From IMG/VR virus record IMGVR_UViG_3300046714_000279, positions 1 to 48,499 of that record: DNA of 48,499 nucleotides; one strand, 5' to 3'. Both the position numbers and the translations under genes were made by a program. A model generated the notes under the pieces. That model was given only the letters and a program-made list of their open reading frames with translations. It was not told the origin of the DNA and did no database searches. The stretch is from a virus. Shown in pieces: positions 1 through 7,938 of the stretch; the stretch's first letter is position 1, and each line of letters starts with the position of its first letter.

Positions 1-138
1 GTTTCGGCCATGGTCTTTTCGTCTTCATGGTTTCTTTCCCTCGGTGGCGACAGCAGCCTCGCGCGCTTCCTTCAAGTGCTGCGCGAACTGGTGACACTCA
101 CGAACGAGAGAGTCGTTGTCGGTTTTCAACTTCGCGAT
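1..138. repeat. Terminal direct repeat, left copy
   Basis: Bases 1-126 are identical to 48362-48487, and 127-138 match 48488-48499 except at three positions (127, 130, 133), where C here is A in the right copy. The repeat shows that the sequence closes into a circle or has redundant ends. It lets the HNH gene at 47937-48389 be read intact across the junction. It may be an assembly overlap or a true short terminal repeat; sequence alone cannot tell. Confidence 0.95.
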
Positions 139-372
139 CTCTTCGTTGGCATCCTCTAACCTGAATCGCAGCAAATCGGCCGGCTCCTCGCCCGGCTTGA
201 TGATCTTGCCGTGCATCTTCTGCACCTTGTCGGCCCTGGCTTGCGCCTCGGCAGCCTCGCGCGCAGCGATCAACTCGTCGAGGGCGGCGGCATACTCAGT
301 TCGCAACTGCTTCTCGATGTCGAGTGCAGGAATGAATCGGCGCAGTTCGCGCAGGCGGTCGGTGGTCATCAT
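25..372 (-). CDS. Hypothetical coiled-coil protein, 115 aa
   Basis: Function not recognised. The protein is charged and helical (Ala/Glu/Lys/Arg rich), with a probable coiled coil over most of its length. I start it at the ATG at 372 (MMTTDRL), because AAGGAAACC lies just upstream and this ATG overlaps the TGA of the upstream gene as ATGA. Its C-terminal segment NDSLVRECHQFAQHLKEAR is nearly repeated in the protein at 46988-47458. Its own TGA overlaps the ATG of the HNH gene once the circle is closed, so it belongs to the leftward operon that runs through the junction. Confidence 0.85.
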   Translation of the reverse strand: MMTTDRLRELRRFIPALDIEKQLRTEYAAALDELIAAREAAEAQARADKVQKMHGKIIKPGEEPADLLRFRLEDANEEIAKLKTDNDSLVRECHQFAQHLKEAREAAVATEGKKP

Positions 373-2144
373 GTGGTTTCCTTGAGCATCCAGCTCGCAG
401 TTTGGTAGGTCGTCGCTTCGCGCTCCCACTGCGCCCGCAACTCACGGGCGGTCGGGTTGGCTGGCTCGTGCCGCAGCACCACGTCGAAGCAGCGCATGCC
501 GAAGAAGTCGTAGCTGCCAGCCGGCAGGACTTCTGGCGTAGGCACCTGGTCGATCACGTCGAGCACGGTCCAGCGGCCGTTCCGCTTCACGTAGGCGCGC
601 TCGATGATCCGCTGCGCCATGTGGAACGCCATCTTGCGGGCGGGATCGTGCCCACAGACTGCGCCTGCCATGTCCATGCCGCCAGCCATCACCTCGGCCT
701 GCCACGGCATGGCTCTCGGATAGCCTGGCTTGCCACCGATGCTGGTGGCCTCGGTCCAGCTCCACCAGGCGTCGTTCGGCAGCATCTGCGGGATGATGAG
801 CTGATCGCACAGGTCACGGAACCGATTGGCCACCGCCGCTGCCAGCTTGCGGTCGGTGAGATTGCGCACCAGCTCGGCAACCAGGAAGCCCATCCAGCCC
901 TCGGCCCGGTTCGGGAAGGTCCACGGCGGGTCCAGGTTCCAGGTCTTCAGGAACAGCCGCGCGTGGTTGGCCAGGATCCACTCCGAGGCGGGATCGCCAG
1001 TCAGGCGCTTCGCCGCCCAGGCCGGGAAGTCGAACCAGTGCTCGCTGTCTGGCCCGCTGTAGCCATGGCGCTCTGACGCATCCGGCTCGTTGTCCTTGCC
1101 GAGCGTGTCGGTCGAGATCCGCCGGTTGACGCGACCGTCCCACAGCTTCAGCTCCCGGTGCGCCAGCGCCGAGTAGTCGAGCGGGTCGCCGTTGGCTTCG
1201 AGGTGGCAGCATGGCCAGGACACGTCGAGCCCAGCAATCTCCACCACCGCCAGCGCCGTCGGGTCGACCATGGCCGGGCCGCAACAGAAGCTCTGCCCGC
1301 CCTGCGCGCCAGTGGAGTCCGAGATCGGTGCCGGATCCATCGGCGACTTCTCCCAGGTGTGGGAGACTCGAAGCACCTCGGGCAGCAGGCTGTTGGTCCA
1401 GCCGACCGCATCGAAGCCCTGCGGCATCAGCGGATTGCCGAAGGCGTGGAGCGTCTTGAGGCCGACCACCTGCACCTGCAGGTTTCCCATCGCCATCAGC
1501 ATCGGCCAGATGTCGGCCGGCGCATAGCGCAGCCAGGTGAACATCAGCGGCAACACGCGGGGCTGCCCATCGGCCAACCAGTCGCCGAAGTTCATCAGCG
1601 GGGAGCCAGGCTGCTTGCCCGGCGTGCTGACGATCGCATCGCCGAAGCGGAGCGTGAAGTCGGGCGGAATCCAGCCGACCACGTCCTGCACCAGCGGGTT
1701 GCTGGCACAGATCGCGATGCTGCCACGGCACCACGCTGGCTGGTCCGGGTACCAGCGCAGCCACAGGTCCACGTTGAGCATCGGCCCCACCTTGGCGCGG
1801 GCATGCACGTCGTAGGCGGCCCCGTTCAGCTCGAAGGTGAGGACGTGCATGCGCTGCCCGGCAATGGTGAGCCGCCAGAGCTGTTGCACGAAGTCGAGCG
1901 ATGGTGCTGGCATGCCGTAGCCGCTCTGCCGAGCGTCGCTCAGGTCGAGCTTGAGCCGTTCACCGGCAGCCAGCGAGACGCGCAGGTCGAGATGGCGCGT
2001 GTCGAGCCCGGTCGCGCGGCCCAGCACGTAGCTGCAGCGATCGGTACGCCCCGCCTCGTACGACGGCATCCTGTCGACGTTGGTGCGGAGCCAGCCGGTG
2101 AAGGGGACGGTGGCGTGATTGACGAGGTTGATGACGGTGGTCAT
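369..2144 (-). CDS. Large unknown protein, beta domain plus helical C-terminal half, 591 aa
   Basis: Not recognised with confidence. The ATG at 2144 (MTTVINLVNH) overlaps the TGA of the VWA gene as ATGA, so the two are probably translationally coupled. Residues about 1-180 look like beta-sandwich sequence (alternating hydrophobic residues, many Trp and Tyr). Residues about 400-530 look like paired helices with conserved aromatics (HWFDFPAWAAKRLTGDP, NRAEGWMGFLVAELVRNL), reminiscent of six-hairpin (alpha/alpha) carbohydrate-active enzymes. That resemblance is inference only; no catalytic residues can be assigned. It is unusually large for this early-type operon of small genes. It could be a polysaccharide-acting enzyme or a partner of the VWA protein. 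Confidence 0.85.
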   Translation of the reverse strand: MTTVINLVNHATVPFTGWLRTNVDRMPSYEAGRTDRCSYVLGRATGLDTRHLDLRVSLAAGERLKLDLSDARQSGYGMPAPSLDFVQQLWRLTIAGQRMHVLTFELNGAAYDVHARAKVGPMLNVDLWLRWYPDQPAWCRGSIAICASNPLVQDVVGWIPPDFTLRFGDAIVSTPGKQPGSPLMNFGDWLADGQPRVLPLMFTWLRYAPADIWPMLMAMGNLQVQVVGLKTLHAFGNPLMPQGFDAVGWTNSLLPEVLRVSHTWEKSPMDPAPISDSTGAQGGQSFCCGPAMVDPTALAVVEIAGLDVSWPCCHLEANGDPLDYSALAHRELKLWDGRVNRRISTDTLGKDNEPDASERHGYSGPDSEHWFDFPAWAAKRLTGDPASEWILANHARLFLKTWNLDPPWTFPNRAEGWMGFLVAELVRNLTDRKLAAAVANRFRDLCDQLIIPQMLPNDAWWSWTEATSIGGKPGYPRAMPWQAEVMAGGMDMAGAVCGHDPARKMAFHMAQRIIERAYVKRNGRWTVLDVIDQVPTPEVLPAGSYDFFGMRCFDVVLRHEPANPTARELRAQWEREATTYQTASWMLKETT

Positions 2145-2842
2145 GGTGCTGGCTGTTGCTCCGGCAGGTTGCCGTCCTGGTCCGTTGGCAGCGCCGCGCC
2201 GCCGCCCGATCTGGTCATGTTCGTGGAGCAGACCGCTGCGGCATACATGCCTCGAATGCCGCCAGAGGTTTTCTGGTAGTTGCCGACGTTGGCAAGGTTG
2301 ATCCCGATGGCTCCGGCCTGGGCGAAGCTGTCCTGGTTGGCGCCCAGGTAGATGAAGTCCCACTTGTAGATCCCGGTCTGGTGCTCGATCTTGGCCCGCA
2401 GTTGGAAGGTGGTGGTGAACACCGAGCTATTCTCCTCGCCGTCGGTGATGGTGATGAACAGCACCTTGGCCGGGCGCTGTGGCTCGGGCATGGCGCGCAG
2501 CCGCTCGCCGGTCAGGTCGATGGCGCGGCTCATGGCGTCGAGCAGCGCGGTGCCGCCGCGCGGGTGCAGCGTGAGCGCTGGGGCTGCAGCCAGCGGGCAG
2601 GCCGTGTAGCAGACCTGGAACCAGTCGTCCTGGCTCTGCGGGAAGGGGCTGAGATGGCCCACGGTGTAGAGACTGTTGCCCAGGTTCGGAGCATCGAACT
2701 GCATCAGGGTCACAGTCGCCTCGCCCGGCTGGGCGCGCAGCCCTTCGAGGTAGGTCTTGTAGCCGCCCTCCATGTCGGTCTTGACGGTGGCCATGGAGCC
2801 GGAGCGGTCGAGTAGCACGATGATGTCGGTAGCGTTTCTCAT
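2141..2842 (-). CDS. von Willebrand factor A domain protein
   Basis: A stand-alone VWA domain of 233 aa with an intact metal-ion-dependent adhesion site: DRSGS at residues 12-16, Thr98 in GGTAL, and Asp134 in TITDGEEN. Such domains bind partners through a divalent metal, and in bacteria and phages they often work with AAA+ ATPases; one AAA+ gene lies at 10639-11991 in the same arm. The start is the ATG at 2842 with AAGGAAACCG upstream. There is no signal peptide or membrane segment, so it is probably cytoplasmic. Its last codons overlap the 591-aa gene, which suggests a functional pair. Confidence 0.9.
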   Translation of the reverse strand: MRNATDIIVLLDRSGSMATVKTDMEGGYKTYLEGLRAQPGEATVTLMQFDAPNLGNSLYTVGHLSPFPQSQDDWFQVCYTACPLAAAPALTLHPRGGTALLDAMSRAIDLTGERLRAMPEPQRPAKVLFITITDGEENSSVFTTTFQLRAKIEHQTGIYKWDFIYLGANQDSFAQAGAIGINLANVGNYQKTSGGIRGMYAAAVCSTNMTRSGGGAALPTDQDGNLPEQQPAP

Positions 2843-2860
2843 TCGGTTTCCTTATGGGGG

Positions 2861-2962
2861 TCAGAGGGCAATGGCAAGGGCGAGAAGGGCCAGAGCGATG
2901 AGCAGCAAGAATAGGTTAGGGGCCGGCCCCTCGTCAGTGAAGTCGGGGCGATGGTTGCGCAT
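2861..2962 (-). CDS. Tiny single-pass membrane protein, 33 aa
   Basis: Reads MRNHRPDFTDEGPAPN followed by a hydrophobic stretch of about 17 residues (LFLLLIALALLALAIAL) to the stop. The start ATG lies 5 nt after the TGA of the preceding gene and has no strong Shine-Dalgarno sequence, so coupling to the upstream gene is likely. One C-terminal membrane helix with a soluble, acidic N terminus is clear; function is unknown. It could be a small lysis or membrane-targeting peptide. Confidence 0.6.
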   Translation of the reverse strand: MRNHRPDFTDEGPAPNLFLLLIALALLALAIAL

Positions 2963-2967
2963 GTGGG

Positions 2968-3186
2968 TCACTGCGCAACGGCCAGCAGATACGCGCTGGT
3001 GCCGTTTGGCAAGTTGGTCTTGACGATGAGGCCCTTCTGCAAGAGGGCGCGCACGGTCCGCTCGTTGACGCGCGAGCTGTCGGCAATGAAGTAGGCGCCG
3101 CCGAAGACACTGCTCAGCAGCTTCCGGCCGCGCCGCATCCGGTATAGCACGGAGCGTTGCTCCGGGGTCAGGGCTGGGGCTCTCAC
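2968..3186 (-). CDS. Small winged-helix-like protein
   Basis: A 72-aa protein starting at GTG (3186) that overlaps the preceding TGA as GTGA. The middle reads FIADSSRVNERTVRALLQKG, a helix-turn-helix-like pattern, followed by a short beta hairpin (LIVKTNLPNGTSAYLLA) as in winged-helix DNA-binding domains. It is a possible small regulator. Family assignment is inference from the pattern. Confidence 0.75.
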   Translation of the reverse strand: MRAPALTPEQRSVLYRMRRGRKLLSSVFGGAYFIADSSRVNERTVRALLQKGLIVKTNLPNGTSAYLLAVAQ

Positions 3187-3524
3187 TTCGGCGGCTCCGC
3201 TCGGTCAGGCACGCCGTACTGCTCGTTCTCGGCCTCGACTTCCTTGACCCGCTTCAAGCAGTAGTCGCCGACGGTGCGGTAGAGCATGGCGCAGTCCGCC
3301 CGGTGAACGTCAGGGTGGGAGAAGCGGACGAACAGCACATCGCAGATGGCGGCGGCCAGCTCCGGCATGCCACCGACGATGACGCCGAACTTCGACTCCT
3401 TGGCCGTACACTCGAACCACTTGAGGTTGGTCCAAGCCTCCGGCCCGGTCGACCGACGCTTGCTGATCTCGACGGCCTTCTTGTAATCCCGCTCGGCGGG
3501 CCTCTCGGTCTTGTTGGTTGTCAT
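3183..3524 (-). CDS. Hypothetical protein, 113 aa
   Basis: Function not recognised. The ATG at 3524 opens with MTTN and has GAGGTAG upstream, the SD overlapping the stop of the HTH gene. The C terminus (EVEAENEQYGVPDR) resembles part of the protein at 18757-19167 (RLDAENERIGTPDR), suggesting a shared short domain. It is soluble, with three Cys and no membrane segment. Confidence 0.8.
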   Translation of the reverse strand: MTTNKTERPAERDYKKAVEISKRRSTGPEAWTNLKWFECTAKESKFGVIVGGMPELAAAICDVLFVRFSHPDVHRADCAMLYRTVGDYCLKRVKEVEAENEQYGVPDRAEPPK

Positions 3525-3530
3525 AGCTAT

Positions 3531-4196
3531 CTACCTCGGTACATCTTCCAGCACCGCCTTCAGCTTCGCGGCACGCCCGCGAAGATAGGGCGGCAAAGTC
3601 TCTTCCTCGACCACGGCGTCCAGGTACTCCGCGAACAGCCCCTGGCGTCTGGCTTGTTCGAGATCGGTGTCGCGAGGGCGCGAGCCGCCACCAGCAGCAC
3701 GCCGTCGGCGCCGCTCCTCCCAGCGTTCCGGGGTCATGCCCACGGTGAAGCAGATCCCGGCCTTGGCCGTGCGCTTGGTCAGCGTGCCGTAGGCAACGCC
3801 CATCTCGGCGCCGATCTGCCGCAGCGTCTTGCCCTGGTCGCGCAGCGCCTTCACCCGCTCCAGGTCGATCTTGATGTACACGCCGTGGTGGTGGCGCCCC
3901 AGGGAGTCGATGCGCATGGGCTCACCCGTCTCGTTCCTGCGCTTGCGGGCATGCTCCCGCTTGCAGGCCAGACACTGCCCGTTGATCGACTTGGCGCCCT
4001 TCTGGGTCAGGTCGTGGATCCCGGCCCGGCAGACCTTCAGCGGGTTCCGCTTGCGGCTCAGCTTGTGCTCGCGCATCCGGGCGCGCACTATGTCGAAGCT
4101 GCAGCCGAGCTGCTTCGCGATCTCGGTCACGGTCAGATCGGTGGCCATCAGCTCCTTGAGCTTCGGTATGTCGACCGCTACGCGAGGGCGGCCCAT
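3531..4196 (-). CDS. DNA-binding protein with two HTH-like segments and a Cys/His knuckle
   Basis: 221 aa, started at the ATG at 4196 (MGRPRV) because of the strong GGAGGAG 5 nt upstream and because it overlaps the RusA TGA (TGATG). A helix-turn-helix occurs near residues 15-45 (LTVTEIAKQLGCSFDIVRAR) and a second near 105-135 (KTLRQIGAEMGVAYGTLTKR). Between them, CRAGIHDL through CLACKREH forms a likely treble-clef or zinc knuckle. The same Cys/His style appears at the end of the HNH protein. The likely role is transcriptional regulation or DNA recognition. The target is unknown. Confidence 0.85.
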   Translation of the reverse strand: MGRPRVAVDIPKLKELMATDLTVTEIAKQLGCSFDIVRARMREHKLSRKRNPLKVCRAGIHDLTQKGAKSINGQCLACKREHARKRRNETGEPMRIDSLGRHHHGVYIKIDLERVKALRDQGKTLRQIGAEMGVAYGTLTKRTAKAGICFTVGMTPERWEERRRRRAAGGGSRPRDTDLEQARRQGLFAEYLDAVVEEETLPPYLRGRAAKLKAVLEDVPR

Positions 4197-4630
4197 CACA
4201 GCTCCTCCACCACGATGGACGCGCCGGCCCAGTTGTGGCGCAGCGATGGCCAACTCTTTCGGACATGCAACTCGCTCACCTGCGCATCATCAAGCCACCA
4301 GCCATCTTGCGTCATGCAATCCAGCACCGCCTTGGCCAAGTTGTCGACATCGGGCTTGCTGGTGCAAGGTAGTGCATCCTGGGTGTCCTTCTTGCGACAG
4401 AGCCGCTTCGGGCGAGGCAGGTAGAAGTTGATCGAGACCCGGAGCGGGCAAGTGAGCGGCTGGGCAGGGCGGTGCGGCCGAGCCGCCGCCACCACCATCC
4501 CCTTCCACTCGCCGGCAGTGCCTGGGTCGTAGACGCCAGCGTGCCCTCCGCGCGTGAACGCCTTGGGGCGAGGCTGGCCCTTGGGGATGCCGCGCAGCTC
4601 GAAGCCAGCCCAGAAACGTTCGCCCTTCAT
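4196..4630 (-). CDS. RusA-family Holliday junction resolvase
   Basis: 144 aa, the usual length for RusA. It carries the family signature KPDVDNLAKAVLDCMTQDGWWLDD (residues 92-115) with the acidic metal-binding residues Asp94, Asp96 and Asp114/115. RusA enzymes cleave four-way DNA junctions. It lies in one overlapping operon with an annealing-like protein and a YqaJ exonuclease, so it probably resolves recombination intermediates and branched concatemers before packaging. The start ATG overlaps the preceding TGA as ATGA. Confidence 0.93.
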   Translation of the reverse strand: MKGERFWAGFELRGIPKGQPRPKAFTRGGHAGVYDPGTAGEWKGMVVAAARPHRPAQPLTCPLRVSINFYLPRPKRLCRKKDTQDALPCTSKPDVDNLAKAVLDCMTQDGWWLDDAQVSELHVRKSWPSLRHNWAGASIVVEEL

Positions 4631-4968
4631 CGCCGGCCTCGCTCGGCCACCGCCTTGGCGATTTCGGCTGTAGCCACCCCAGCTCCGAGGCTGGCAGCTT
4701 GCGCGATCCGCCTGGTGGCCAGCGCCATCAGCTCGCGCTGCACCTCATCGAACAGCTCGGTCTTCTCACCAGCAGGAACAGTGCCGTCACGCTCGCACAG
4801 GTGTTTGCCAGTGGCCAGGATGGCGCCAAGCGCAGCGCCGCACAGATCGGCCAGCACGACCGAGACCGCGACTTGCTGCGGTGCCGTCTTGGGTCGGTGC
4901 GTCTCCAGCACTTTGCCGATCTCGTCCATCAGCAGGCAGGTGTAGGCTCTATCGACGAGATGGATCAC
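4627..4968 (-). CDS. Hypothetical protein, 113 aa
   Basis: Function not recognised. I choose the GTG at 4968 because GGAGGTGG is 4-5 nt upstream and GTGA overlaps the preceding stop; a longer reading from an ATG further up lacks this. The protein is helical and Ala-rich, with a basic end (AVAERGRR). It sits between the annealing-like protein and RusA, so an accessory role in recombination is possible but unproven. Confidence 0.8.
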   Translation of the reverse strand: MIHLVDRAYTCLLMDEIGKVLETHRPKTAPQQVAVSVVLADLCGAALGAILATGKHLCERDGTVPAGEKTELFDEVQRELMALATRRIAQAASLGAGVATAEIAKAVAERGRR

Positions 4969-5951
4969 AGTGCCACCTCCGGCTCCGGCTTGTTGCCGAG
5001 CCACAGCGCGATCTGCTCCAGTTGGTCGGTCTCCAGCGTCGGCAGCTCGGCGCGCTTCTGCAGGATGACCCCCAGCCGGCCACCGCAGAAGTCGATCAGC
5101 GCCTGGAACCTGGCATCGCTGGTGACCGAACGGGTGATGTTGCTGAGCAGCGCATCACGGCGCTTCAGCTCGGCCAACCGCACTTGGTACGCCTTCTTGG
5201 CCGCAGCCTTGTCCTTCTCGGGCAACTGTCTGGCGAAGCCTCCGGCCGTCACCAGCTCCTGCTCGCTGTAGGCGCCCTGGAACGCCTTGAGCACGTCGAT
5301 CAGGGTGACCGGCGTGACCGCCTGTGGAGCCGCTGGAGGCTGGCTCTCGGCAGGGGCTGTCTTGGTAGCCTTCTTCGGCTTCGTCGCAGCAGCGGTCTCA
5401 GGCGGCTGCGGAGGGCCCCCGTTGGCGGGTGGTTCGTCGGGATGTAGGTCGCCCTTGTGCCACAGCTCCAGGCCGGCGCCGAACCGCATGCCGCCGTTGC
5501 GCAGCATGTCGCCGATCACTTCCTTGATCCGGTCGCCAGGGCTTTGGTACGACTTGACTTCGGCATGGCCGTAGCAGAGCCGGGTCACGCCGCAGATCGT
5601 CAGCTCGGCCCACATGCCGCCGTGGTCGTCGAAGCGTGGCAGGCCATGCTCGTCGTAGGCCAGCGGCTTCCACTCCCAGACAGGGTCGGCATCGAGCAGC
5701 CGGTCGGTCAGGGCGGCATGGCCGATGTAGTCCAGGTGGACCGCGTCCCGGTGGTGCCAGCCGTCGCACTCCTTGCACCTGATGCCGGCGCTCCGGTTCG
5801 CCTTGCGCTCGTCGGCCTGCTGCTTGGTCTCCTTCGGCAGCTTGCTGATCTGGTTGGTAGGGAACGCTTCGCGCATCCGGCGCAGGCCAGCGAGGCGTTG
5901 ACGCGCAGCGGCGTCCAGGTCTTGTTCTTGCATTTCTCGGTCGGTAGCCAT
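4965..5951 (-). CDS. Putative single-strand annealing protein (Rad52/Sak-type)
   Basis: 328 aa with AAAGGAGACC before the ATG. The central region (CKECDGWHHRDAVHLDYIGH, then LTDRLLDADPVWEW, then LTICGVTRLCYGHA, then GDRIKEVIGDMLRN) resembles phage Rad52-like annealing proteins, which typically show a HxDYVxHxxxTDRL core followed by a short beta strand and a helix rich in DAxKEA-type residues. A Pro/Ala-rich linker (about residues 175-215) separates a helical C-terminal domain. Such proteins pair complementary single strands made by an exonuclease such as the YqaJ protein next door. Family assignment is from motif memory, so moderate. Confidence 0.7.
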   Translation of the reverse strand: MATDREMQEQDLDAAARQRLAGLRRMREAFPTNQISKLPKETKQQADERKANRSAGIRCKECDGWHHRDAVHLDYIGHAALTDRLLDADPVWEWKPLAYDEHGLPRFDDHGGMWAELTICGVTRLCYGHAEVKSYQSPGDRIKEVIGDMLRNGGMRFGAGLELWHKGDLHPDEPPANGGPPQPPETAAATKPKKATKTAPAESQPPAAPQAVTPVTLIDVLKAFQGAYSEQELVTAGGFARQLPEKDKAAAKKAYQVRLAELKRRDALLSNITRSVTSDARFQALIDFCGGRLGVILQKRAELPTLETDQLEQIALWLGNKPEPEVAL

Positions 5952-5975
5952 GTCGGTCTCCTTTACAGATTGGGG

Positions 5976-6194
5976 TCAGGTCTTCAACTTCTTTCTCGAC
6001 TTCTCGAACTCGCGTTTGGCGCGCTCGATGCGCTCGGCCACGATCCGCTGCAGCAGCGCCACCCAGTGCTTCTTGCGGTCGTGGCCGCCGACCGTTCCTC
6101 GGTCGATCACCTTGCCGTTGACATCGACGGTATAGGTGTAGTTCGAGGCGTGGTCAGGGCCAGTGGCGTCGTTCAGGATCTTGATGGTGAGCAT
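5976..6194 (-). CDS. Hypothetical protein, 72 aa
   Basis: Starts at the ATG at 6194 (MLTIKILNDA) with AAGGACTAG upstream, the SD overlapping the stop of the tiny membrane protein before it. The N-terminal half has beta-strand character with a VDVNGKVIDRG hairpin; the C-terminal half is a basic amphipathic helix (RIERAKREFEKSRKKLK). Function not recognised. Confidence 0.8.
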   Translation of the reverse strand: MLTIKILNDATGPDHASNYTYTVDVNGKVIDRGTVGGHDRKKHWVALLQRIVAERIERAKREFEKSRKKLKT

Positions 6195-6196
6195 GG

Positions 6197-6283
6197 CTAG
6201 TCCTTGTCCTGGAGCCACGCCATGAAGGCAAGGAAGCAGAGGAGGCCCAGCAGCACCAGCACGTTGGCCACGGTATCGCTCAT
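6197..6283 (-). CDS. Tiny membrane protein, 28 aa
   Basis: Reads MSDTVANVLVLLGLLCFLAFMAWLQDKD, written here only to show one membrane helix over about residues 7-23 flanked by a short N terminus and a charged C terminus (given as two parts: MSDTVANVLVLLG and LLCFLAFMAWLQDKD). The ATG overlaps the TGA of the YqaJ gene as ATGA. Function unknown. Confidence 0.65.
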   Translation of the reverse strand: MSDTVANVLVLLGLLCFLAFMAWLQDKD

Positions 6284-7173
6284 GGCCGATCCTCGTCGTC
6301 GAGCTTGATGCCCAGCGCCTTGGCGATCGATGGGTAGCGGGCGAACTGGAAGCGGGTGCCAGCCGATGCCGGCACGGTGTACGCCTTGCGCTCGTACTGC
6401 TTCCACTCGGCAATCACCTTGCCGTCCACGGTCAGGGTCACGTCCCGGCCCCACTCTCGAAGCTGGGTCAGCAGGGTCTCTTCCTGCTCGGCGTGGCTCT
6501 TGCCCTGCGCCCGCAGCAGGCACAGGTCGGTCAGCGCTTGGCGCTCGCTCTTGGTCACCTCGCGGGTGCCGAACAGGTGGCCGGCATGCTCGACCGAGGC
6601 GCCAGGAGGCGGCTGGTCCTTCAGCACGTAGCTGTGCCAGAAGTCCTTGGCGCAGGTCTGGATCTCATGCTGCACGATGGGGTCGGCTTCGAGGTGGAAG
6701 TCGAGCAGCTTCTGGCCACCGAACAGCACCGGGAAGGTGCAGAGCGGCAGGCCCGTCAGCGCCAGGTAGTGCTGGGCCTGGTACTGGTAGTCGATCGGGA
6801 TGCCGGCGTTCCAGGTCGGCAGGAAGGCCAGCGCCGTGGTCTTGACTTCGAGCAGGCGCCGCTCCAGATCATCACCGACCCGCTTGGTGCCGATCGCATC
6901 GGGATGTCCGGCCCGCCACGGCTCCTTCGCATCCTCCTCGAAGCCGCCTGGATTCACCGCCATGCCGTTGCGCCGTGCCCACTCGGCCAGGATCGCCGGC
7001 TCCAGATGCAGCCCCCATTGCACCCGCTCGGGAAGCACCAGCGGCTGTGCCTTGCCGGTCTTTTCCAGCCATACGTCCATGGGCGTGCGCCATTCGGACT
7101 TGCCGCAGATCGCGGCAGCGTCACCCCCGCCCAGGTAGCTGGTGCGGGGTCGTTCGGTTGTCGTACTGCTCAT
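6280..7173 (-). CDS. YqaJ/lambda-exonuclease-family nuclease
   Basis: 297 aa, started at the ATG at 7173 (MSSTTTERPR) with GAGGAG 7 nt upstream. The PD-(D/E)xK core is visible: Glu58 in GLHLEPA, Asp92 in AGHPDAI, the ExK pair Glu109/Lys111 in LLEVKT, then QYQAQHYLAL near 130-139. These are the catalytic motifs of YqaJ viral recombinases, which resect double-stranded DNA ends 5' to 3'. Together with the annealing-like protein and RusA it forms a Red-like recombination module, probably needed for concatemer formation since no phage polymerase is seen. Confidence 0.93.
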   Translation of the reverse strand: MSSTTTERPRTSYLGGGDAAAICGKSEWRTPMDVWLEKTGKAQPLVLPERVQWGLHLEPAILAEWARRNGMAVNPGGFEEDAKEPWRAGHPDAIGTKRVGDDLERRLLEVKTTALAFLPTWNAGIPIDYQYQAQHYLALTGLPLCTFPVLFGGQKLLDFHLEADPIVQHEIQTCAKDFWHSYVLKDQPPPGASVEHAGHLFGTREVTKSERQALTDLCLLRAQGKSHAEQEETLLTQLREWGRDVTLTVDGKVIAEWKQYERKAYTVPASAGTRFQFARYPSIAKALGIKLDDEDRP

Positions 7174-7403
7174 GGCGTTGCTCCTCGTGGAGTATCGCAA
7201 GCGATGGCTGCGTTGGCCCGCATGCGCACGTCTTCGAGATGGGTGAGCGCCAGCGCCAGATTGCGCCCCTCGGGGCAGATGTCGCGCAAGACCTTGGCCA
7301 GCTCCAGCGTCAGGTTGGAGACCTGATGATGCAGAGCTGTGGCCTCCGGCGCGGCCTTGTGGTACTGGAAACGGTTGTCGAGTTCTGCGTTGGTTGGTTT
7401 CAC
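7170..7403 (-). CDS. Hypothetical helical protein, 77 aa
   Basis: Starts at GTG (7403) with a strong AAAGGAGG upstream; GTGA overlaps the preceding stop and its own TGA overlaps the YqaJ ATG. The middle is a long amphipathic helix (ALHHQVSNLTLELAKVLRD). Function not recognised. Tight coupling to the exonuclease gene is the only functional hint. Confidence 0.8.
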   Translation of the reverse strand: MKPTNAELDNRFQYHKAAPEATALHHQVSNLTLELAKVLRDICPEGRNLALALTHLEDVRMRANAAIACDTPRGATP

Positions 7404-7678
7404 TTCTTGCCTCCTTTGCGTTTGCGCTTCGAGCGCGGTTTCGGCTTCGTAAGTACGTCCGCCATCTTGATGATGGCCCTTGCTGCAGCGCGGGCGTTGC
7501 CGCATTCCATCACGTTCGCGATCCTACCGAGGTGAAACAAGATTCCCTCCATGCTGGCCGCCATGCGCAAGGCCGAGCCAAGCGTCACGTCCTCGTGAGT
7601 GAATGGCGGCTCGACTTGGCTGCGTCCCCAGGTGGCGTATTCGCGAGACATCTCGACGTAGGAATAGTGGCGCTTCAT
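7400..7678 (-). CDS. Hypothetical protein with basic tail, 92 aa
   Basis: Function not recognised. It ends in a very basic segment (KPKPRSKRKRKGGKK), suggesting nucleic-acid contact. The ATG at 7678 overlaps the preceding stop as ATGA. No membrane segment. Confidence 0.75.
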   Translation of the reverse strand: MKRHYSYVEMSREYATWGRSQVEPPFTHEDVTLGSALRMAASMEGILFHLGRIANVMECGNARAAARAIIKMADVLTKPKPRSKRKRKGGKK

Positions 7679-7917
7679 CTTCGCCTACGCTTCGGCTTCG
7701 GCAGCAGCCGGCGCAGCTTGGCTCGCACCTCCGCCAGAGTCTTCCGCATGTACGAGGATGGGAAACAAACCTCGTTCGTGGTGGGGATGGTGAGGCGGAA
7801 CAGCTCTCGCAGCTCAGTGAGCGCCCGGCTGAAGATGCGATGGCTGCGATCACTGGCCGGGAGCAGCACGGTTTCCCCGTCGCCATTGTCACCGCGCTTG
7901 AAGTTGCAGCCGCGCAC
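7675..7917 (-). CDS. Hypothetical basic protein, 80 aa
   Basis: Starts at GTG (7917), the only in-frame start that gives a full reading; the SD is weak. The C terminus (RKTLAEVRAKLRRLLPKPKRRRR) is strongly basic, like its downstream neighbour, so both may bind nucleic acid. Function not recognised. Confidence 0.65.
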   Translation of the reverse strand: MRGCNFKRGDNGDGETVLLPASDRSHRIFSRALTELRELFRLTIPTTNEVCFPSSYMRKTLAEVRAKLRRLLPKPKRRRR

Positions 7918-7938
7918 GGCGGCTACGGCAGCGGCAGG

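Noticed and set aside
127-133. Diversity-generating retroelement-like adenine substitutions in the terminal repeat
   Set aside because: No reverse transcriptase gene, no separate template repeat, and the affected gene lies on the opposite strand.
1158-2279. Long rightward ORF of 373 aa opposite the 591-aa gene
   Set aside because: Shadow of a GC-rich gene: no start signal, unusual amino-acid mix (His/Arg/Ala), and the minus frame has coupled starts on both sides.
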